From Lachnoclostridium sp. An169 (GTDB lineage: Bacteria; Bacillota; Clostridia; Lachnospirales; Lachnospiraceae): a DNA stretch of 64,000 nucleotides. Position 1 is the stretch's first letter. The number at the start of each line of letters is the position of its first letter. The notes below the pieces were generated by a model. That model saw only the letters and a list, made by a program, of their open reading frames with translations, was not told the origin of the DNA and searched no databases. The translations under genes and the position numbers were made by a program. The DNA is taken from the NCBI RefSeq assembly GCF_002160525.1, contig NZ_NFKT01000013.1, forward strand, positions 1 through 64,000, written 5' to 3'. Shown piece after piece: positions 24,607 through 33,916 of the stretch.

Positions 24607-25056
24607 ATGAGATGTCCATATTGCGGAAACCCGGATACAAGAGTGATCGATTCCAGACCGGCGGAGGATAAGAGTACGATCCGCAGAAGACGGTCCTGTG
24701 ATGAGTGCGGGAGACGTTTCACTACCTATGAAAAGGTCGAGACGATTCCCCTGATTGTGATTAAGAAGGATAATAACCGGGAACAGTACGAGAGAACCAA
24801 GATCGAGCACGGTGTCTTAAGTGCATGCTATAAGCGGCCGGTTCCGGCAGAGATGATCCAGAAGACGATCGATGCCATCGAGCTTGAGATATTCAACCGG
24901 GAGGAGAAGGAGATTCCCAGCAGTGTCATTGGCGAGATTGTCATGGAAAAACTCAAAGATCTGGATCCGGTGGCATATGTGAGGTTTGCATCCGTGTACA
25001 GAGAGTTCAAGGATGTGAATACTTTTATGGATGAGCTGAAGAAGTTCCTGCAGTGA
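24607..25056 (+). CDS. nrdR: Transcriptional repressor NrdR
   Basis: 149 residues, the standard family size. The zinc ribbon (CPYCGNPDTRVIDSR ... CDECGRRF, Cys3, 6, 31 and 34) is followed by an ATP-cone domain (about 49-139) with VVIKKDN-like nucleotide-binding residues (IVIKKDNNREQY). NrdR senses ATP/dATP and represses ribonucleotide reductase genes. No nrd gene is in this window. The ATG at 24607 begins the conserved MRCPYCG; the upstream extension of the frame is not conserved. Confidence 0.97.
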   Translation: MRCPYCGNPDTRVIDSRPAEDKSTIRRRRSCDECGRRFTTYEKVETIPLIVIKKDNNREQYERTKIEHGVLSACYKRPVPAEMIQKTIDAIELEIFNREEKEIPSSVIGEIVMEKLKDLDPVAYVRFASVYREFKDVNTFMDELKKFLQ

Positions 25057-25078
25057 CGGCACAGAGGAAGGAAAGAAC

Positions 25079-25822
25079 ATGAGGACATATAAGCTGACTA
25101 TCGCCTATGACGGCACCCGTTACCAGGGGTGGCAGAGACAGGCAAACACGGACCAGACGATACAGGGAATTCTGGAAAGTGTCCTGTCGGAGGCGGCGGG
25201 AATCCCTCTGGAGGTGGACGGTTCCGGCAGAACCGACGCCGGAGTCCACGCCTGGGGGCAGACTGCCAGTGTGGTGCTCCCCTCCCCGGCGGGAGAGGAG
25301 TTCTTTCTTGATACGGTAAATGAAAGACTTCCGGAAGATATCAGAATCCGTGAGGCATGCCTGGTCAAAAACGGGTTCCATGCAAGGAAGAGCGCCGTCG
25401 GAAAAAAGTATGAGTACCGGATCGACACCGGGGAAAAAGCGGATGTATTTGAACGGAGATATTCCTTCCATTATCCGTGCTGCCTGGATCTGGAAGCCAT
25501 GCGCAGGACGGCGGGATATCTTACAGGAACCCATGAGTTTGCAGGGTATACGGATAAAAAGGATAAAAGCGGGGAAAAGTCCACAAAACGGACAATCTAT
25601 GATATAATAGTCAGCGGACAAGGCAGCAGGGTGCTTATTACCTATGACGGAACAGGATTTCTGTATCATATGGTACGGATTCTGACGGGCACGCTGCTGG
25701 AAGCAGGCACCGGGGTACGCTCTCCGGAGAGTGCGGCGGATGCCCTGCACAGAAAGGACAGGCAGAAGGCGGGGTTCCTTGCCCCGGCGCAGGGACTGTG
25801 TTTAAAAGAAGTGCGTTACTGA
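25079..25822 (+). CDS. truA: tRNA pseudouridine(38-40) synthase TruA
   Basis: 247 residues. The catalytic aspartate lies in GSGRTDAGVHA near residue 53; the N terminus YKLTIAYDGTRYQGWQRQ and the conserved ARKSAVGKKYEYRI and GTGFLYHMVRILTGTLLE segments are all TruA hallmarks. It modifies uridines at positions 38-40 in the anticodon arm. It follows nrdR by 22 bp and may be co-transcribed. Confidence 0.97.
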   Translation: MRTYKLTIAYDGTRYQGWQRQANTDQTIQGILESVLSEAAGIPLEVDGSGRTDAGVHAWGQTASVVLPSPAGEEFFLDTVNERLPEDIRIREACLVKNGFHARKSAVGKKYEYRIDTGEKADVFERRYSFHYPCCLDLEAMRRTAGYLTGTHEFAGYTDKKDKSGEKSTKRTIYDIIVSGQGSRVLITYDGTGFLYHMVRILTGTLLEAGTGVRSPESAADALHRKDRQKAGFLAPAQGLCLKEVRY

Positions 25823-25833
25823 CAGAGAAAAGA

Positions 25834-25862
25834 GGGCAGATAAGAAGAGATCTATCTGTCCT
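25834..25862 (+). terminator. Weak terminator-like hairpin after truA
   Basis: GGGCAGATA (25834-25842) can pair with TATCTGTCC (25853-25861), followed by a short T-rich stretch (TTCATTTT). Confidence 0.35.
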
Positions 25863-25909
25863 TCATTTTGGGGCGCTTTTGCAGGTGCTGTTGGCAGAAG
25901 GAGGAATAA

Positions 25910-26665
25910 ATGAAGCTGATATCTTGGAACGTAAACGGAATCCGGGCATGTGTCCAGAAAGGATTCCTTGATTATTTTAAAGAGGCGGACGCCGATATTT
26001 TCTGTATTCAGGAGACGAAGATGCAGGAGGGGCAGCTCTCCCTTGAACTGGAGGGATACCACCAGTACTGGAATTACGCGGTGCGAAAAGGATATTCCGG
26101 AACTGCTGTATTTACAAAGAAAGAACCCCTTACCGTGAGTTATGGAATCGGAATCGAGGAGCATGATCAGGAGGGGCGTGTGATTACCTGTGAGTTTGAA
26201 GATTTCTATTTTGTAACTGTATATACGCCAAACTCCCAGAACGAACTGGCAAGGCTGGATTACAGGATGAAGTGGGAAGATGATTTCCGCGCCTACCTCA
26301 AGAAGCTGGAAGAGACAAAACCGGTGATCGTCACGGGCGACATGAATGTGGCCCACGAGGAGATCGACCTGAAGAATCCGAAGACGAACCGAAAAAATGC
26401 CGGGTTCACCGATGAGGAGAGACAGAAATTTACGGAGCTCCTGGATGCGGGATTTATCGATACGTTCCGGTATTTTTATCCGGATCAGGAAGGGATCTAT
26501 TCCTGGTGGTCCTACCGGTTCCGGGCACGGGAGAAGAACGCGGGGTGGCGCATTGACTATTTCTGTGTCTCAGAGTGTCTGAAAGACCGTCTCGTGGATG
26601 CGAAGATCCACACGGAAGTGATGGGATCAGACCACTGTCCGGTAGAACTTGACATTACGGATTAA
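25910..26665 (+). CDS. xth: Exodeoxyribonuclease III (AP endonuclease)
   Basis: 251 residues, the Xth/ExoA family. The motifs are complete: [12 protein letters not shown] at the start, the metal-binding Glu in QETKMQ, the [12 protein letters not shown] catalytic segment, WRIDYFCVS and the C-terminal [10 protein letters not shown] with the catalytic Asp-His. It cleaves DNA at abasic sites during base-excision repair. An AGGAGG site lies seven bases before the ATG. Confidence 0.97.
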   Translation: MKLISWNVNGIRACVQKGFLDYFKEADADIFCIQETKMQEGQLSLELEGYHQYWNYAVRKGYSGTAVFTKKEPLTVSYGIGIEEHDQEGRVITCEFEDFYFVTVYTPNSQNELARLDYRMKWEDDFRAYLKKLEETKPVIVTGDMNVAHEEIDLKNPKTNRKNAGFTDEERQKFTELLDAGFIDTFRYFYPDQEGIYSWWSYRFRAREKNAGWRIDYFCVSECLKDRLVDAKIHTEVMGSDHCPVELDITD

Positions 26666-26692
26666 AATAGTAATAGACAGGAGGAATTATAA

Positions 26693-27847
26693 ATGACAAA
26701 GATTGATATTATCTCCGGTTTCCTCGGGGCCGGAAAAACAACACTGATAAAGAAACTGCTCTCCGAGGCATTTCAGGGCGAGCAGGTGGTACTGATTGAA
26801 AATGAGTTCGGTGAGATCGGCATTGACGGAGGTTTCCTGAAAGAGTCCGGGATCGAGATCCGCGAGATGAACTCCGGGTGCATCTGCTGTTCCCTGGTGG
26901 GTGATTTCGGGAAATCCCTGCGCGAGGTTGTGGATACCTACCATCCGGACCGCATCCTGATTGAGCCTTCGGGAGTGGGCAAGCTTTCCGATGTGATCAG
27001 GGCAGTGCAGGACGTACAGGGAGAGATTGATGCGGAGCTCAACAGCTTTACTACGGTAGTGGATGTGACAAAGTGCAGGATTTACCGGAAGAATTTCGGC
27101 GAGTTCTTCAGCAACCAGATCGAGTATGCCGGCGCGGTGATCTTAAGCCGTACAGACAAGGCAAAGCCGGAGAAGATCGAGGAGGCGGTGAGTCTGCTGC
27201 GGGAACTCAATGATAAGGCTCCCTTTATCACGACGCCTATCGCACAGCTTCCGGGGAAAAAGATCCTTGAGACCATGGAATCCAGCAAGTCTCTGGAGGA
27301 GGAACTTCTGGCGGAAGTGATCTGCCCGGTGTGCGGAGAGCACCATGACCACGATGAGTGCTGCGGTCATGATCACGACGACCATGACCATCACCACGAT
27401 CATGAGCACCACCATCATCACGGGGATCACGACCACGACGATCACGATCATGAGCATGGCGGCCACGATCACGATCATCACGATCATGAGCACGGCGACC
27501 ACGACCACTGCTGTGACCACGATCACGACCATCACCATCATCATGACCACGCAGGTCATCATCATGCAGATGAGGTGTTCACAAGCTGGGGACGCGAGAC
27601 GATCCATACCTACACAAAGGATCAGATCACAGAGATCTTAAAGAAGCTTGAGAGTGACAGCTCCTACGGAAATATCCTGCGTGCCAAGGGAATGGTTGCG
27701 GGCGCTGACGGAGAGTGGATCTACTTTGATATGGTGCCGGGCGAGCATGATGTGAGGACAGGTGCTCCGGAATATACGGGAAGAATCTGCGTGATCGGTG
27801 CAGAGATCAACGAGGAAAAACTGGCAGAACTCTTTGGCGTTGCGTAA
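26693..27847 (+). CDS. COG0523/CobW-family GTPase with a 75-residue histidine-rich insert
   Basis: 384 residues of the G3E metallochaperone family. Walker A GFLGAGKTT is at 9-17, the metal-binding CICC at 63-66 and the base-recognition motif SRTDK near 152-156. A CPVC pair at 211-214 is followed by a His/Asp region (about 217-291) with dozens of histidines, then the CobW C-terminal domain. Such insertions store or sense zinc, nickel or cobalt; family members deliver metal to client enzymes. AGGAGG precedes the ATG. A hairpin with TTTT follows the stop and separates it from a second G3E GTPase gene. Confidence 0.93.
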   Translation: MTKIDIISGFLGAGKTTLIKKLLSEAFQGEQVVLIENEFGEIGIDGGFLKESGIEIREMNSGCICCSLVGDFGKSLREVVDTYHPDRILIEPSGVGKLSDVIRAVQDVQGEIDAELNSFTTVVDVTKCRIYRKNFGEFFSNQIEYAGAVILSRTDKAKPEKIEEAVSLLRELNDKAPFITTPIAQLPGKKILETMESSKSLEEELLAEVICPVCGEHHDHDECCGHDHDDHDHHHDHEHHHHHGDHDHDDHDHEHGGHDHDHHDHEHGDHDHCCDHDHDHHHHHDHAGHHHADEVFTSWGRETIHTYTKDQITEILKKLESDSSYGNILRAKGMVAGADGEWIYFDMVPGEHDVRTGAPEYTGRICVIGAEINEEKLAELFGVA

Positions 27848-27854
27848 AAAGAAG

Positions 27855-27880
27855 GTCCCGGCGCGGATGCCGGGACTTTT
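27855..27880 (+). terminator. Terminator between the two G3E GTPase genes
   Basis: Perfect 8-bp stem GTCCCGGC / GCCGGGAC with a six-base loop, then TTTT. It starts 8 bases after the stop of the His-rich GTPase, 20 bp before the next start, and may act as a partial terminator. Confidence 0.7.
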
Positions 27881-27900
27881 GAAAGGAGATGGTACGGAGT

Positions 27901-28848
27901 ATGAGAGAACCTGATGTAATGGTATATCTGATGACAGGGTTCCTTGACAGCGGAAAGACCCAGTTTTTGAACTTTACCCTGAAACAGGATTATTTTCAGA
28001 TTGACGGGAAGACGCTTCTGATTCTCTGCGAGGAGGGCGAGGAAGAATATAATCCCATGGAGCTCCTGAAATATGGCGTTGTGATCGAGAAGGTGGAAGA
28101 CCAGGAAGATCTGACGGAAGAATGGCTCATGGAAATGGACAGAAAACATGAGCCGGAGCGTGTCGTTATCGAGTATAACGGCATGTGGAAAGTCAGCGAT
28201 TTTGAAAAGCTGAAACTTCCCGCAGGCTGGTCCATCGAACAGAAGCTGACGACAGTGGATGCCAGTACGTTCCAGATGTACCTGACGAACTTGAAGCCGC
28301 TGTTTGTGGAGATGGTAAGAAATGCAGAGCTGGTTCTGTTCAACCGCTGCGAGGACCGCAAGCCTCTGGCAGGATACCGCCGGAGCGTAAAGGTGGTAAG
28401 CCCCCAGGCGGAAGTGATTTTCGAAGATGAGAACGGCGAGATCGACAATATTTTCGAGGATGAAGTGCCCTATGATCTGAAAGCTCCGGTGATCGAGATC
28501 CGAAGAGAAGATTACGGAATCTGGTATGTGGACATGATGGATCATCCGGAGAGATATAAGGGAAAAGTCGTGGAATTCACGGCAAAAGTTCTCAAGCCCA
28601 AATCATTCCCGTCGAAAGTGTTCCTGCCGGGACGCATGGCGATGACGTGCTGCGCGGAGGATACTTCATTTCTCGGATATGTCTGCCGGAGTGCCTATGC
28701 GCCGAAGCTTAAAGCAGGACAGTGGGTGAAAGTGCGGGCAAAGGTGCGGTACGCGAACCTTTCGGTCTACCGGGGAGAAGGACCTGTGCTTGAAGCGGAA
28801 AATATAGAGCTTGCAGAGCCTATAGAAGAACTGGTATACTTCAATTAA
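27901..28848 (+). CDS. G3E-like GTPase fused to a TIGR03943/DUF1980-like domain
   Basis: 315 residues. Residues 7-180 form a CobW-like GTPase: P-loop GFLDSGKTQ at 13-21 and VIEYNG at the switch region, but the CxCC metal motif is absent and the base-recognition site reads NRCED. Residues about 215-315 resemble the soluble C-terminal domain of TIGR03943 putative permease subunits: KGKVVEFTAKVLKP, FLPGRMAMTCCAEDTSFLGY and GQWVKVRAKV. TIGR03943 proteins normally pair with DUF318/YraQ permeases; none is nearby. The ATG at 27901 is preferred to the ATG four codons upstream because the latter leaves no room for the AAAGGAG. Confidence 0.75.
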   Translation: MREPDVMVYLMTGFLDSGKTQFLNFTLKQDYFQIDGKTLLILCEEGEEEYNPMELLKYGVVIEKVEDQEDLTEEWLMEMDRKHEPERVVIEYNGMWKVSDFEKLKLPAGWSIEQKLTTVDASTFQMYLTNLKPLFVEMVRNAELVLFNRCEDRKPLAGYRRSVKVVSPQAEVIFEDENGEIDNIFEDEVPYDLKAPVIEIRREDYGIWYVDMMDHPERYKGKVVEFTAKVLKPKSFPSKVFLPGRMAMTCCAEDTSFLGYVCRSAYAPKLKAGQWVKVRAKVRYANLSVYRGEGPVLEAENIELAEPIEELVYFN

Positions 28849-28871
28849 CAGATTCACAGGAGGTATTTGTC

Positions 28872-29831
28872 ATGGATAAGAAATATGATGTGATTGCTCT
28901 GGGAGAACTGCTCATTGATTTTACGATGAACGGACAGAGCGAACAGGGAAACAATATGTTTGAGGCGTGCCCGGGGGGAGCGCCCTGCAATGTGCTTGCA
29001 CTCTTAAATAGGATGGGAAAGAAGACGGCATTTGTCGGAAAGGTCGGAAAGGATCAGTTCGGCACGCTTCTGAGAAACACGATCACAGAAGCGGGGATTG
29101 ACGCTTCCCATCTGATTACAGACAATGAAGTAAACACAACACTTGCATTTGTACATACATTCCCGGACGGAGACAGAGAATTTTCCTTCTACAGAAACCC
29201 GGGAGCAGACATGATGCTGGCACCGGAGGAGATCGATCCGGAATTCATTGCACAGACGAAAATCTTCCATTTCGGAACGCTGTCCATGACACATGAAACG
29301 GTGCGCGAAGCGACGAAAAAAGCGCTGGGAATTGCGAAGGAAAACGGATGTCTGATCTCTTTTGACCCGAACCTGAGGGAGCCTCTCTGGAGTTCTCTGG
29401 ACCTGGCGAAGGCGCAGATGGAGTACGGTTTCGGATACTGCGATATCCTGAAGATTTCTGACAATGAGATCCAGTTCATTTCCGGAAAAGAGGACTATGA
29501 CGAGGGAATCGCATATCTTCAGGAGAGATACCATATCCCGCTGATTCTGCTGACTATGGGAAGAAACGGAAGCCGTGCATACTACAAGGGAATGCGTGTG
29601 GAGCGTCCGGGATTCACTGTAAAGGCGATTGAGACGACGGGAGCAGGAGATACCTTCTGCGGAAGCTCCCTGAATTATATTCTGGAGCATGATTTCGAGA
29701 ACCTGACAGAGGAGCAGCTGGGCGAGCTGCTGACATTTGCAAATGCGGCAGCAGCCCTTGTTACTACAAAGAAAGGTGCGATCCGGGCGATGCCGGAGCG
29801 GGAGGATGTGCTGGCGCTGATCAACGGGTGA
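28872..29831 (+). CDS. PfkB-family carbohydrate kinase (probable fructokinase)
   Basis: 319 residues, ribokinase/PfkB fold. Signature 1 is CPGGAPCNVLALLNRMGKK near 36-54 and signature 2 TTGAGDTFCGSSLNYIL near 255-271, with the catalytic base Asp in GAGD. Substrate-lid strands and KVGKDQFG match bacterial fructokinases. It would phosphorylate fructose released when alpha-galactosides or sucrose are split by the enzymes encoded at 34-38 kb. It ends one base from the convergent AraC regulator gene. Confidence 0.9.
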   Translation: MDKKYDVIALGELLIDFTMNGQSEQGNNMFEACPGGAPCNVLALLNRMGKKTAFVGKVGKDQFGTLLRNTITEAGIDASHLITDNEVNTTLAFVHTFPDGDREFSFYRNPGADMMLAPEEIDPEFIAQTKIFHFGTLSMTHETVREATKKALGIAKENGCLISFDPNLREPLWSSLDLAKAQMEYGFGYCDILKISDNEIQFISGKEDYDEGIAYLQERYHIPLILLTMGRNGSRAYYKGMRVERPGFTVKAIETTGAGDTFCGSSLNYILEHDFENLTEEQLGELLTFANAAAALVTTKKGAIRAMPEREDVLALING

Positions 29832-29832
29832 T

Positions 29833-30681
29833 TTATGCCATCCGGTTCTTATTCCTCCACTCCCGCGGCGATATCCCGTATATATGCTTGAAGGCCCGGG
29901 AAAAATGAAGCTGGTTCGGGTATCCTACGGCATTTCCGATGTCGCTGATGGGGAGATGAGTCAGCTTCAGCAGTTCTGCTGCCTTTACCATCCGGTAATT
30001 CATCAGGAATTCCTGGGGAGATTTGCCGATAGTATCTTTGAATATTCTGCCGAAATAGCTGCGGTTGAGACCGCAGAAAGCGGCGATGCCCTCAACGGAA
30101 ATATCGTTCTGAAAGTTCTGTTCGATATAGTTGAGGGCTTCTTTTATATAGAAGTCTTTCAGTTTCCCGCTGTTCGAGAGCTTCATGGAAGCTGCGGAAC
30201 GCGAGAGATAATCAATAAACAGGTAGAGATGCCCGATCAGATGGAAGGGCGACTCATCGCTGTGTTCTGCAATATAGAGCATTTCCTGCATCATTTTTTC
30301 CCGAAGATCTTTGGAATGGGCGTGGTAAACCGGGTTTTCCGGTGACAGACCGGCAATTTCGATAATCTCTTTCGCGCGCAGGCCGTCGAACTCCAGCCAG
30401 ACATATTCCCAGGGGAGTTCCGCGTCTGCTACATAAGTATTGATCTGTTTCGGAAAAATCATGAAGCCCTGGCCGCTGCGGATCTGATATGTGTGAGTGA
30501 CACCTTTCAGATCGTCCGCCATAAGGGTGCCTGTTCCGGAGATTACATAGTGGAACAGAAAGTGGTTGCGGGAGGCGGGACCGAAAGAGTGTGCGGGTTC
30601 GCACTGCTCCTTTCCGAACTGGTACAGTCCCAGGTCAACAAAGTTTTCATTTGGAAATACAGAAAAGATAATATCACTCAT
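29833..30681 (-). CDS. AraC-family regulator of the alpha-galactoside operon
   Basis: 282 residues. An N-terminal cupin-like ligand domain (about 15-150, with RNHFLFHYVISGTGTL and IRSGQGFMIFPKQINTY) is followed by two AraC helix-turn-helix motifs (about 185-282, FCGLNRSYFGRIFKDTIGKSPQEF and NAVGYPNQLHFSRAFKHIYG). It resembles MsmR/RafR-type activators of raffinose and melibiose genes. It is divergent from the transporter operon, and a long-range inverted repeat with half-sites at 30739 and 30815 lies between them. Confidence 0.9.
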   Translation of the reverse strand: MSDIIFSVFPNENFVDLGLYQFGKEQCEPAHSFGPASRNHFLFHYVISGTGTLMADDLKGVTHTYQIRSGQGFMIFPKQINTYVADAELPWEYVWLEFDGLRAKEIIEIAGLSPENPVYHAHSKDLREKMMQEMLYIAEHSDESPFHLIGHLYLFIDYLSRSAASMKLSNSGKLKDFYIKEALNYIEQNFQNDISVEGIAAFCGLNRSYFGRIFKDTIGKSPQEFLMNYRMVKAAELLKLTHLPISDIGNAVGYPNQLHFSRAFKHIYGISPREWRNKNRMA

Positions 30682-30738
30682 GGTTGAAATCTCCTTCGGA
30701 TCAGCTTTGGCGTCTGCAGGCTACATATATATAATATA

Positions 30739-30829
30739 CCAAAATGCGCTCCTATTTGGCAATAGAAAGAAATAAAACGCAAACTGGCATAAAATCCGAA
30801 AAACAGGGATATTTATAGGCGCATTTTGG
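30739..30829. promoter_or_regulatory. Probable AraC operator half-sites upstream of the sugar operon
   Basis: CCAAAATGCGC-TC-CTAT (30739-30755) reappears inverted as ATAGGCGCATTTTGG (30815-30829), differing by a two-base insertion. The second copy abuts a promoter with TATAAT at 30835-30840 and no good -35 box, the pattern of an activator that replaces -35 contacts. Confidence 0.6.
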
Positions 30830-30884
30830 AATGTTATAATATATTCACAATAAAAAAAGAACAAAGGAAGGAGCGGTAACTATT

Positions 30885-32168
30885 ATGAAAAGGAAAAATG
30901 CGATCAGCGCTGTCCTTGCGGTTGTCATGGTGACGGCGGCTGTCCTTCCGGGATGCGGTGCCAATGAGAATGACGGAAAGACGGAGATAGAAATTCTCCA
31001 GTACAAACCCGAGGCGGCAGCGTATTTCGACCAGGTGGAGGACGAGTTCAACGCGACCCACGATGACATTCATCTCACGATCAGTTCTCCAAATGACGCC
31101 AGTACGATTATGAGAACGAGATTTGTGAGAAACGACTATCCGGACATTATCGGAATCGGAGGAGATATCAACTACTCCTATTACGTTGATGCGGATATTC
31201 TTGCAGATATATCGGACTATGAAGGGCTGGCCGATATTAATCCGACTTATGTGGATATCCTGGAATCACTGGAGATTGTTCCTACAGAAGGGACATACGG
31301 AGTGCCGTACGTGGCCAATGCAGCGGGAATTCTGTACAACAGAGATATGTTTGAGGAGCATGGATGGAAGATCCCCGAGACCTGGAGCGAGCTTATGGAT
31401 CTCTGTGAGGAGATCCAGTCGGAGGGAATCCTGCCGTTCTACTTCGGTTTCCGTGATACCTGGACCTGCCTTGCGCCATGGAATGCCCTGGTAGTAGGAC
31501 TGGCGCCGTCAGACACATGCCAACAGGTAAACGCAGGCGAGACCACATTCAGCGATCAGTACCGGGAAACTGCGGAAAAATGTCTGAAACTTCTGGATTA
31601 TGGTCCGGATGATCCGTTTGCATACGGGTACAATGACGCATGTACGGCATTTGCCAACGGAGAATCTGCGATGTATCCCATCGGAAGCTACGCGGTTCCC
31701 CAGATTCAGCAGGTAAATCCGGATATGAATATTGATTCCTTTGTCATGCCGGGAAATGATGACGCATCAAAGAATACGCTGAATTCAGGTGTTGACCTTC
31801 TCTTTTCTGTGACGGCAGCATGCAAGAACAAGGAAGCGGCTTATGAAGTTCTGGATTTCCTTCTGGAAGATGAGAACATCCAGGCGTATATTGACGACCA
31901 GAATGCAATCCCGTGCAAGAGCGGTGATTTTACTCTGTCACCGGCACTGGACGGCATGACATCCTTTATTGAAGCGGGGAATATGACAGACTATCAGGAT
32001 CACTACTATCCGTCTGAGATGGCTGCGGATGCACTGATCCAGACATTCCTGATTAACGGTGATGTGGATGATTTCCTGACTACATTTGACACAAGCTGGC
32101 AGAGATATAACAGGGATATTATCCGCGAAGTTCAGGAATATAACGAAGAGCATGGAACTGCTGACTAG
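30885..32168 (+). CDS. Alpha-galactoside ABC transporter binding lipoprotein
   Basis: 427 residues, solute-binding family 1. Signal peptide with lipobox VLPGC and lipid-attached Cys24. The mature protein has ILYNRDMFEEHGWKIPETW and MGPIG-like MYPIGSYAVPQ segments typical of multiple-sugar binding proteins (MsmE, RafE). It should capture raffinose, melibiose or related galactosides for the two permeases that follow. First gene of a five-gene operon ending with two glycosidases. Confidence 0.93.
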   Translation: MKRKNAISAVLAVVMVTAAVLPGCGANENDGKTEIEILQYKPEAAAYFDQVEDEFNATHDDIHLTISSPNDASTIMRTRFVRNDYPDIIGIGGDINYSYYVDADILADISDYEGLADINPTYVDILESLEIVPTEGTYGVPYVANAAGILYNRDMFEEHGWKIPETWSELMDLCEEIQSEGILPFYFGFRDTWTCLAPWNALVVGLAPSDTCQQVNAGETTFSDQYRETAEKCLKLLDYGPDDPFAYGYNDACTAFANGESAMYPIGSYAVPQIQQVNPDMNIDSFVMPGNDDASKNTLNSGVDLLFSVTAACKNKEAAYEVLDFLLEDENIQAYIDDQNAIPCKSGDFTLSPALDGMTSFIEAGNMTDYQDHYYPSEMAADALIQTFLINGDVDDFLTTFDTSWQRYNRDIIREVQEYNEEHGTAD

Positions 32169-32185
32169 GAAAGGAGCGGGAAAAG

Positions 32186-33058
32186 ATGAAAAAAGCAAAT
32201 GACAGCAAAAGAACTTATATGCTGATTACCATACCGATACTGGCACTGTTCGTGTGCTTCAACACGATACCTCTGATCCGCGGTGTGATCTACAGTTTTA
32301 CGAACTTTAAGGGATTCGGATCTTATGAATTTGTCGGCCTGCGCAACTACATGGATCTGTTTACAGACCCGAGAATCGGAGGGTCATACCTGTTTACAAT
32401 CAAGCTTGCAGTGGCAGCGACCATCGTGACCAATGTGATCAGCCTGATCCTTGCCCTGGGGCTGAACAGCAGGATCAAAGGAAAGACATTCCTGCGTGCG
32501 GCATATTTCGTGCCGAATGTTCTGGGAGCTCTGGTTGTAGGATACATTTTCCAGTACTTCTTTACATACATTCTTCCGGAACTCGGGAAAATGATCGGAA
32601 GCGATGCGTTGAGTTCCAGCATGCTTTCCAACAAGAATACGGCATGGATTGCGATTGTGATCGTCTGTGCATGGCAGTCCATTGCAATGAATACAATCAT
32701 CTATATTTCGGGTCTGCAGACTGTGCCCGAGGATGTATATGAGGCGGGAGACCTGGACGGAGCTACAGGATGGAAAAAATTCCGTTACCTGACATTCCCG
32801 CTGATCATTCCTTTCTTTACCATCAATATGGTGCTCTGCGTAAAGAACTTCCTGATGGTATTTGACCAGATCATGGCTATGACGAAAGGCGGCCCGGAAC
32901 AGAGTACAGAATCCATTTCCTATCTGATCTATAATAATGGTCTGTCAGGCGGAAGCTTCGGATACCAGAGTGCAAACGCAGTTGTATTCTTTATTGTGAT
33001 CGTGGCAATTTCCGTGGCTCAGATGACGATTTCCGGCAGGAAGGAGGAGCAGTTATAA
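32186..33058 (+). CDS. Alpha-galactoside ABC transporter permease 1
   Basis: 290 residues with six membrane helices and the EAA loop YEAGDLDGATGWKKFRYLTFP near 186-206, here with Gly in place of the second Ala of EAA. MsmF/RafF-like. GGAGCGGG precedes the ATG. Its stop codon overlaps the ATG of the second permease by one base. Confidence 0.92.
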   Translation: MKKANDSKRTYMLITIPILALFVCFNTIPLIRGVIYSFTNFKGFGSYEFVGLRNYMDLFTDPRIGGSYLFTIKLAVAATIVTNVISLILALGLNSRIKGKTFLRAAYFVPNVLGALVVGYIFQYFFTYILPELGKMIGSDALSSSMLSNKNTAWIAIVIVCAWQSIAMNTIIYISGLQTVPEDVYEAGDLDGATGWKKFRYLTFPLIIPFFTINMVLCVKNFLMVFDQIMAMTKGGPEQSTESISYLIYNNGLSGGSFGYQSANAVVFFIVIVAISVAQMTISGRKEEQL

Positions 33059-33900
33059 TGTATGAGAAAATGAAAGCAAAGGTAAACTGGCCAGTTACAA
33101 TCCTTCTGTTTATCGGGTTGATTACAGTGGCATTCCCGCTGTATATGACGATTGTGATCGCCTTCAAACAGCCCTCAGAGATGACCAACAGTATCGCGGG
33201 GATCCTTTCCCTGCCGAAGTCCTGGAGCTTAAGCAACTTCGCCCAGGCAATGGAACTGACAGATTTCTGGCGTTCCCTGGGCAACAGCCTTCTGGTAACT
33301 GTAGTTACGGTAGTGCTTGCCATTGTGCTCCACTCCCTGATGGGATATGCGGTGGGAAGAAATAAAGCCCACAGCAAAGTTTACAACTTTATCTACCTTT
33401 TCATTGTAAGCGGTATGTTTGTCCCGTTTGCTATCCTGATGATGCCTCTGGCAAAGCAGACGGCGGAAATGCATCTGGACAATTGGGCTGGTGTTATCCT
33501 GCTGTATGTGGTATTCTATATGCCGATGAATCTCCTTCTGTATACAGGGTATCTTGTAAATATTCCGATTGCCCTTGAGGAGGCGGCAAGAGTGGATGGC
33601 GCGAGTACATGGCGGACATTCTGGAAGATCATCTTCCCGATCATGAAGCCCATGCATGCTACGGTTGCGGTTATCACAGCCCTGGCAGTGTGGAATGATG
33701 TCATGACTCCTCTGATTATCATGTCAGGAAAAGGAGAAAACACGCTGCCACTTGCTCAGCTGACATTCCAGACCCAGTTCGGTACGAACTACAACCTTGC
33801 GTTTGCATCCTATCTTCTGGCTTTGATACCGATTATCATATTCTATGTGATCTGCCAGAAACAGATTATCAACGGAGTGGTGAACGGGGCTGTGAAATAG
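33058..33900 (+). CDS. Alpha-galactoside ABC transporter permease 2
   Basis: 280 residues, six membrane helices, MsmG/RafG-like, EAA loop LEEAARVDGASTWRTFWKII near 172-191. AGGAGGAG precedes the ATG inside the previous gene. No ATPase is encoded in this operon; the MsmX-type ATPase at 45238 could energise it. Confidence 0.92.
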   Translation: MYEKMKAKVNWPVTILLFIGLITVAFPLYMTIVIAFKQPSEMTNSIAGILSLPKSWSLSNFAQAMELTDFWRSLGNSLLVTVVTVVLAIVLHSLMGYAVGRNKAHSKVYNFIYLFIVSGMFVPFAILMMPLAKQTAEMHLDNWAGVILLYVVFYMPMNLLLYTGYLVNIPIALEEAARVDGASTWRTFWKIIFPIMKPMHATVAVITALAVWNDVMTPLIIMSGKGENTLPLAQLTFQTQFGTNYNLAFASYLLALIPIIIFYVICQKQIINGVVNGAVK

Positions 33901-33916
33901 ACGCATATTTTCGGGG

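Noticed and set aside
27143-27641. Met/Val- and Thr/Ile-rich frames opposite or shifted from the His-rich region
   Set aside because: They result from reading CAC/GAC repeats in other frames; the His-rich frame is the one with Walker A and CICC motifs.
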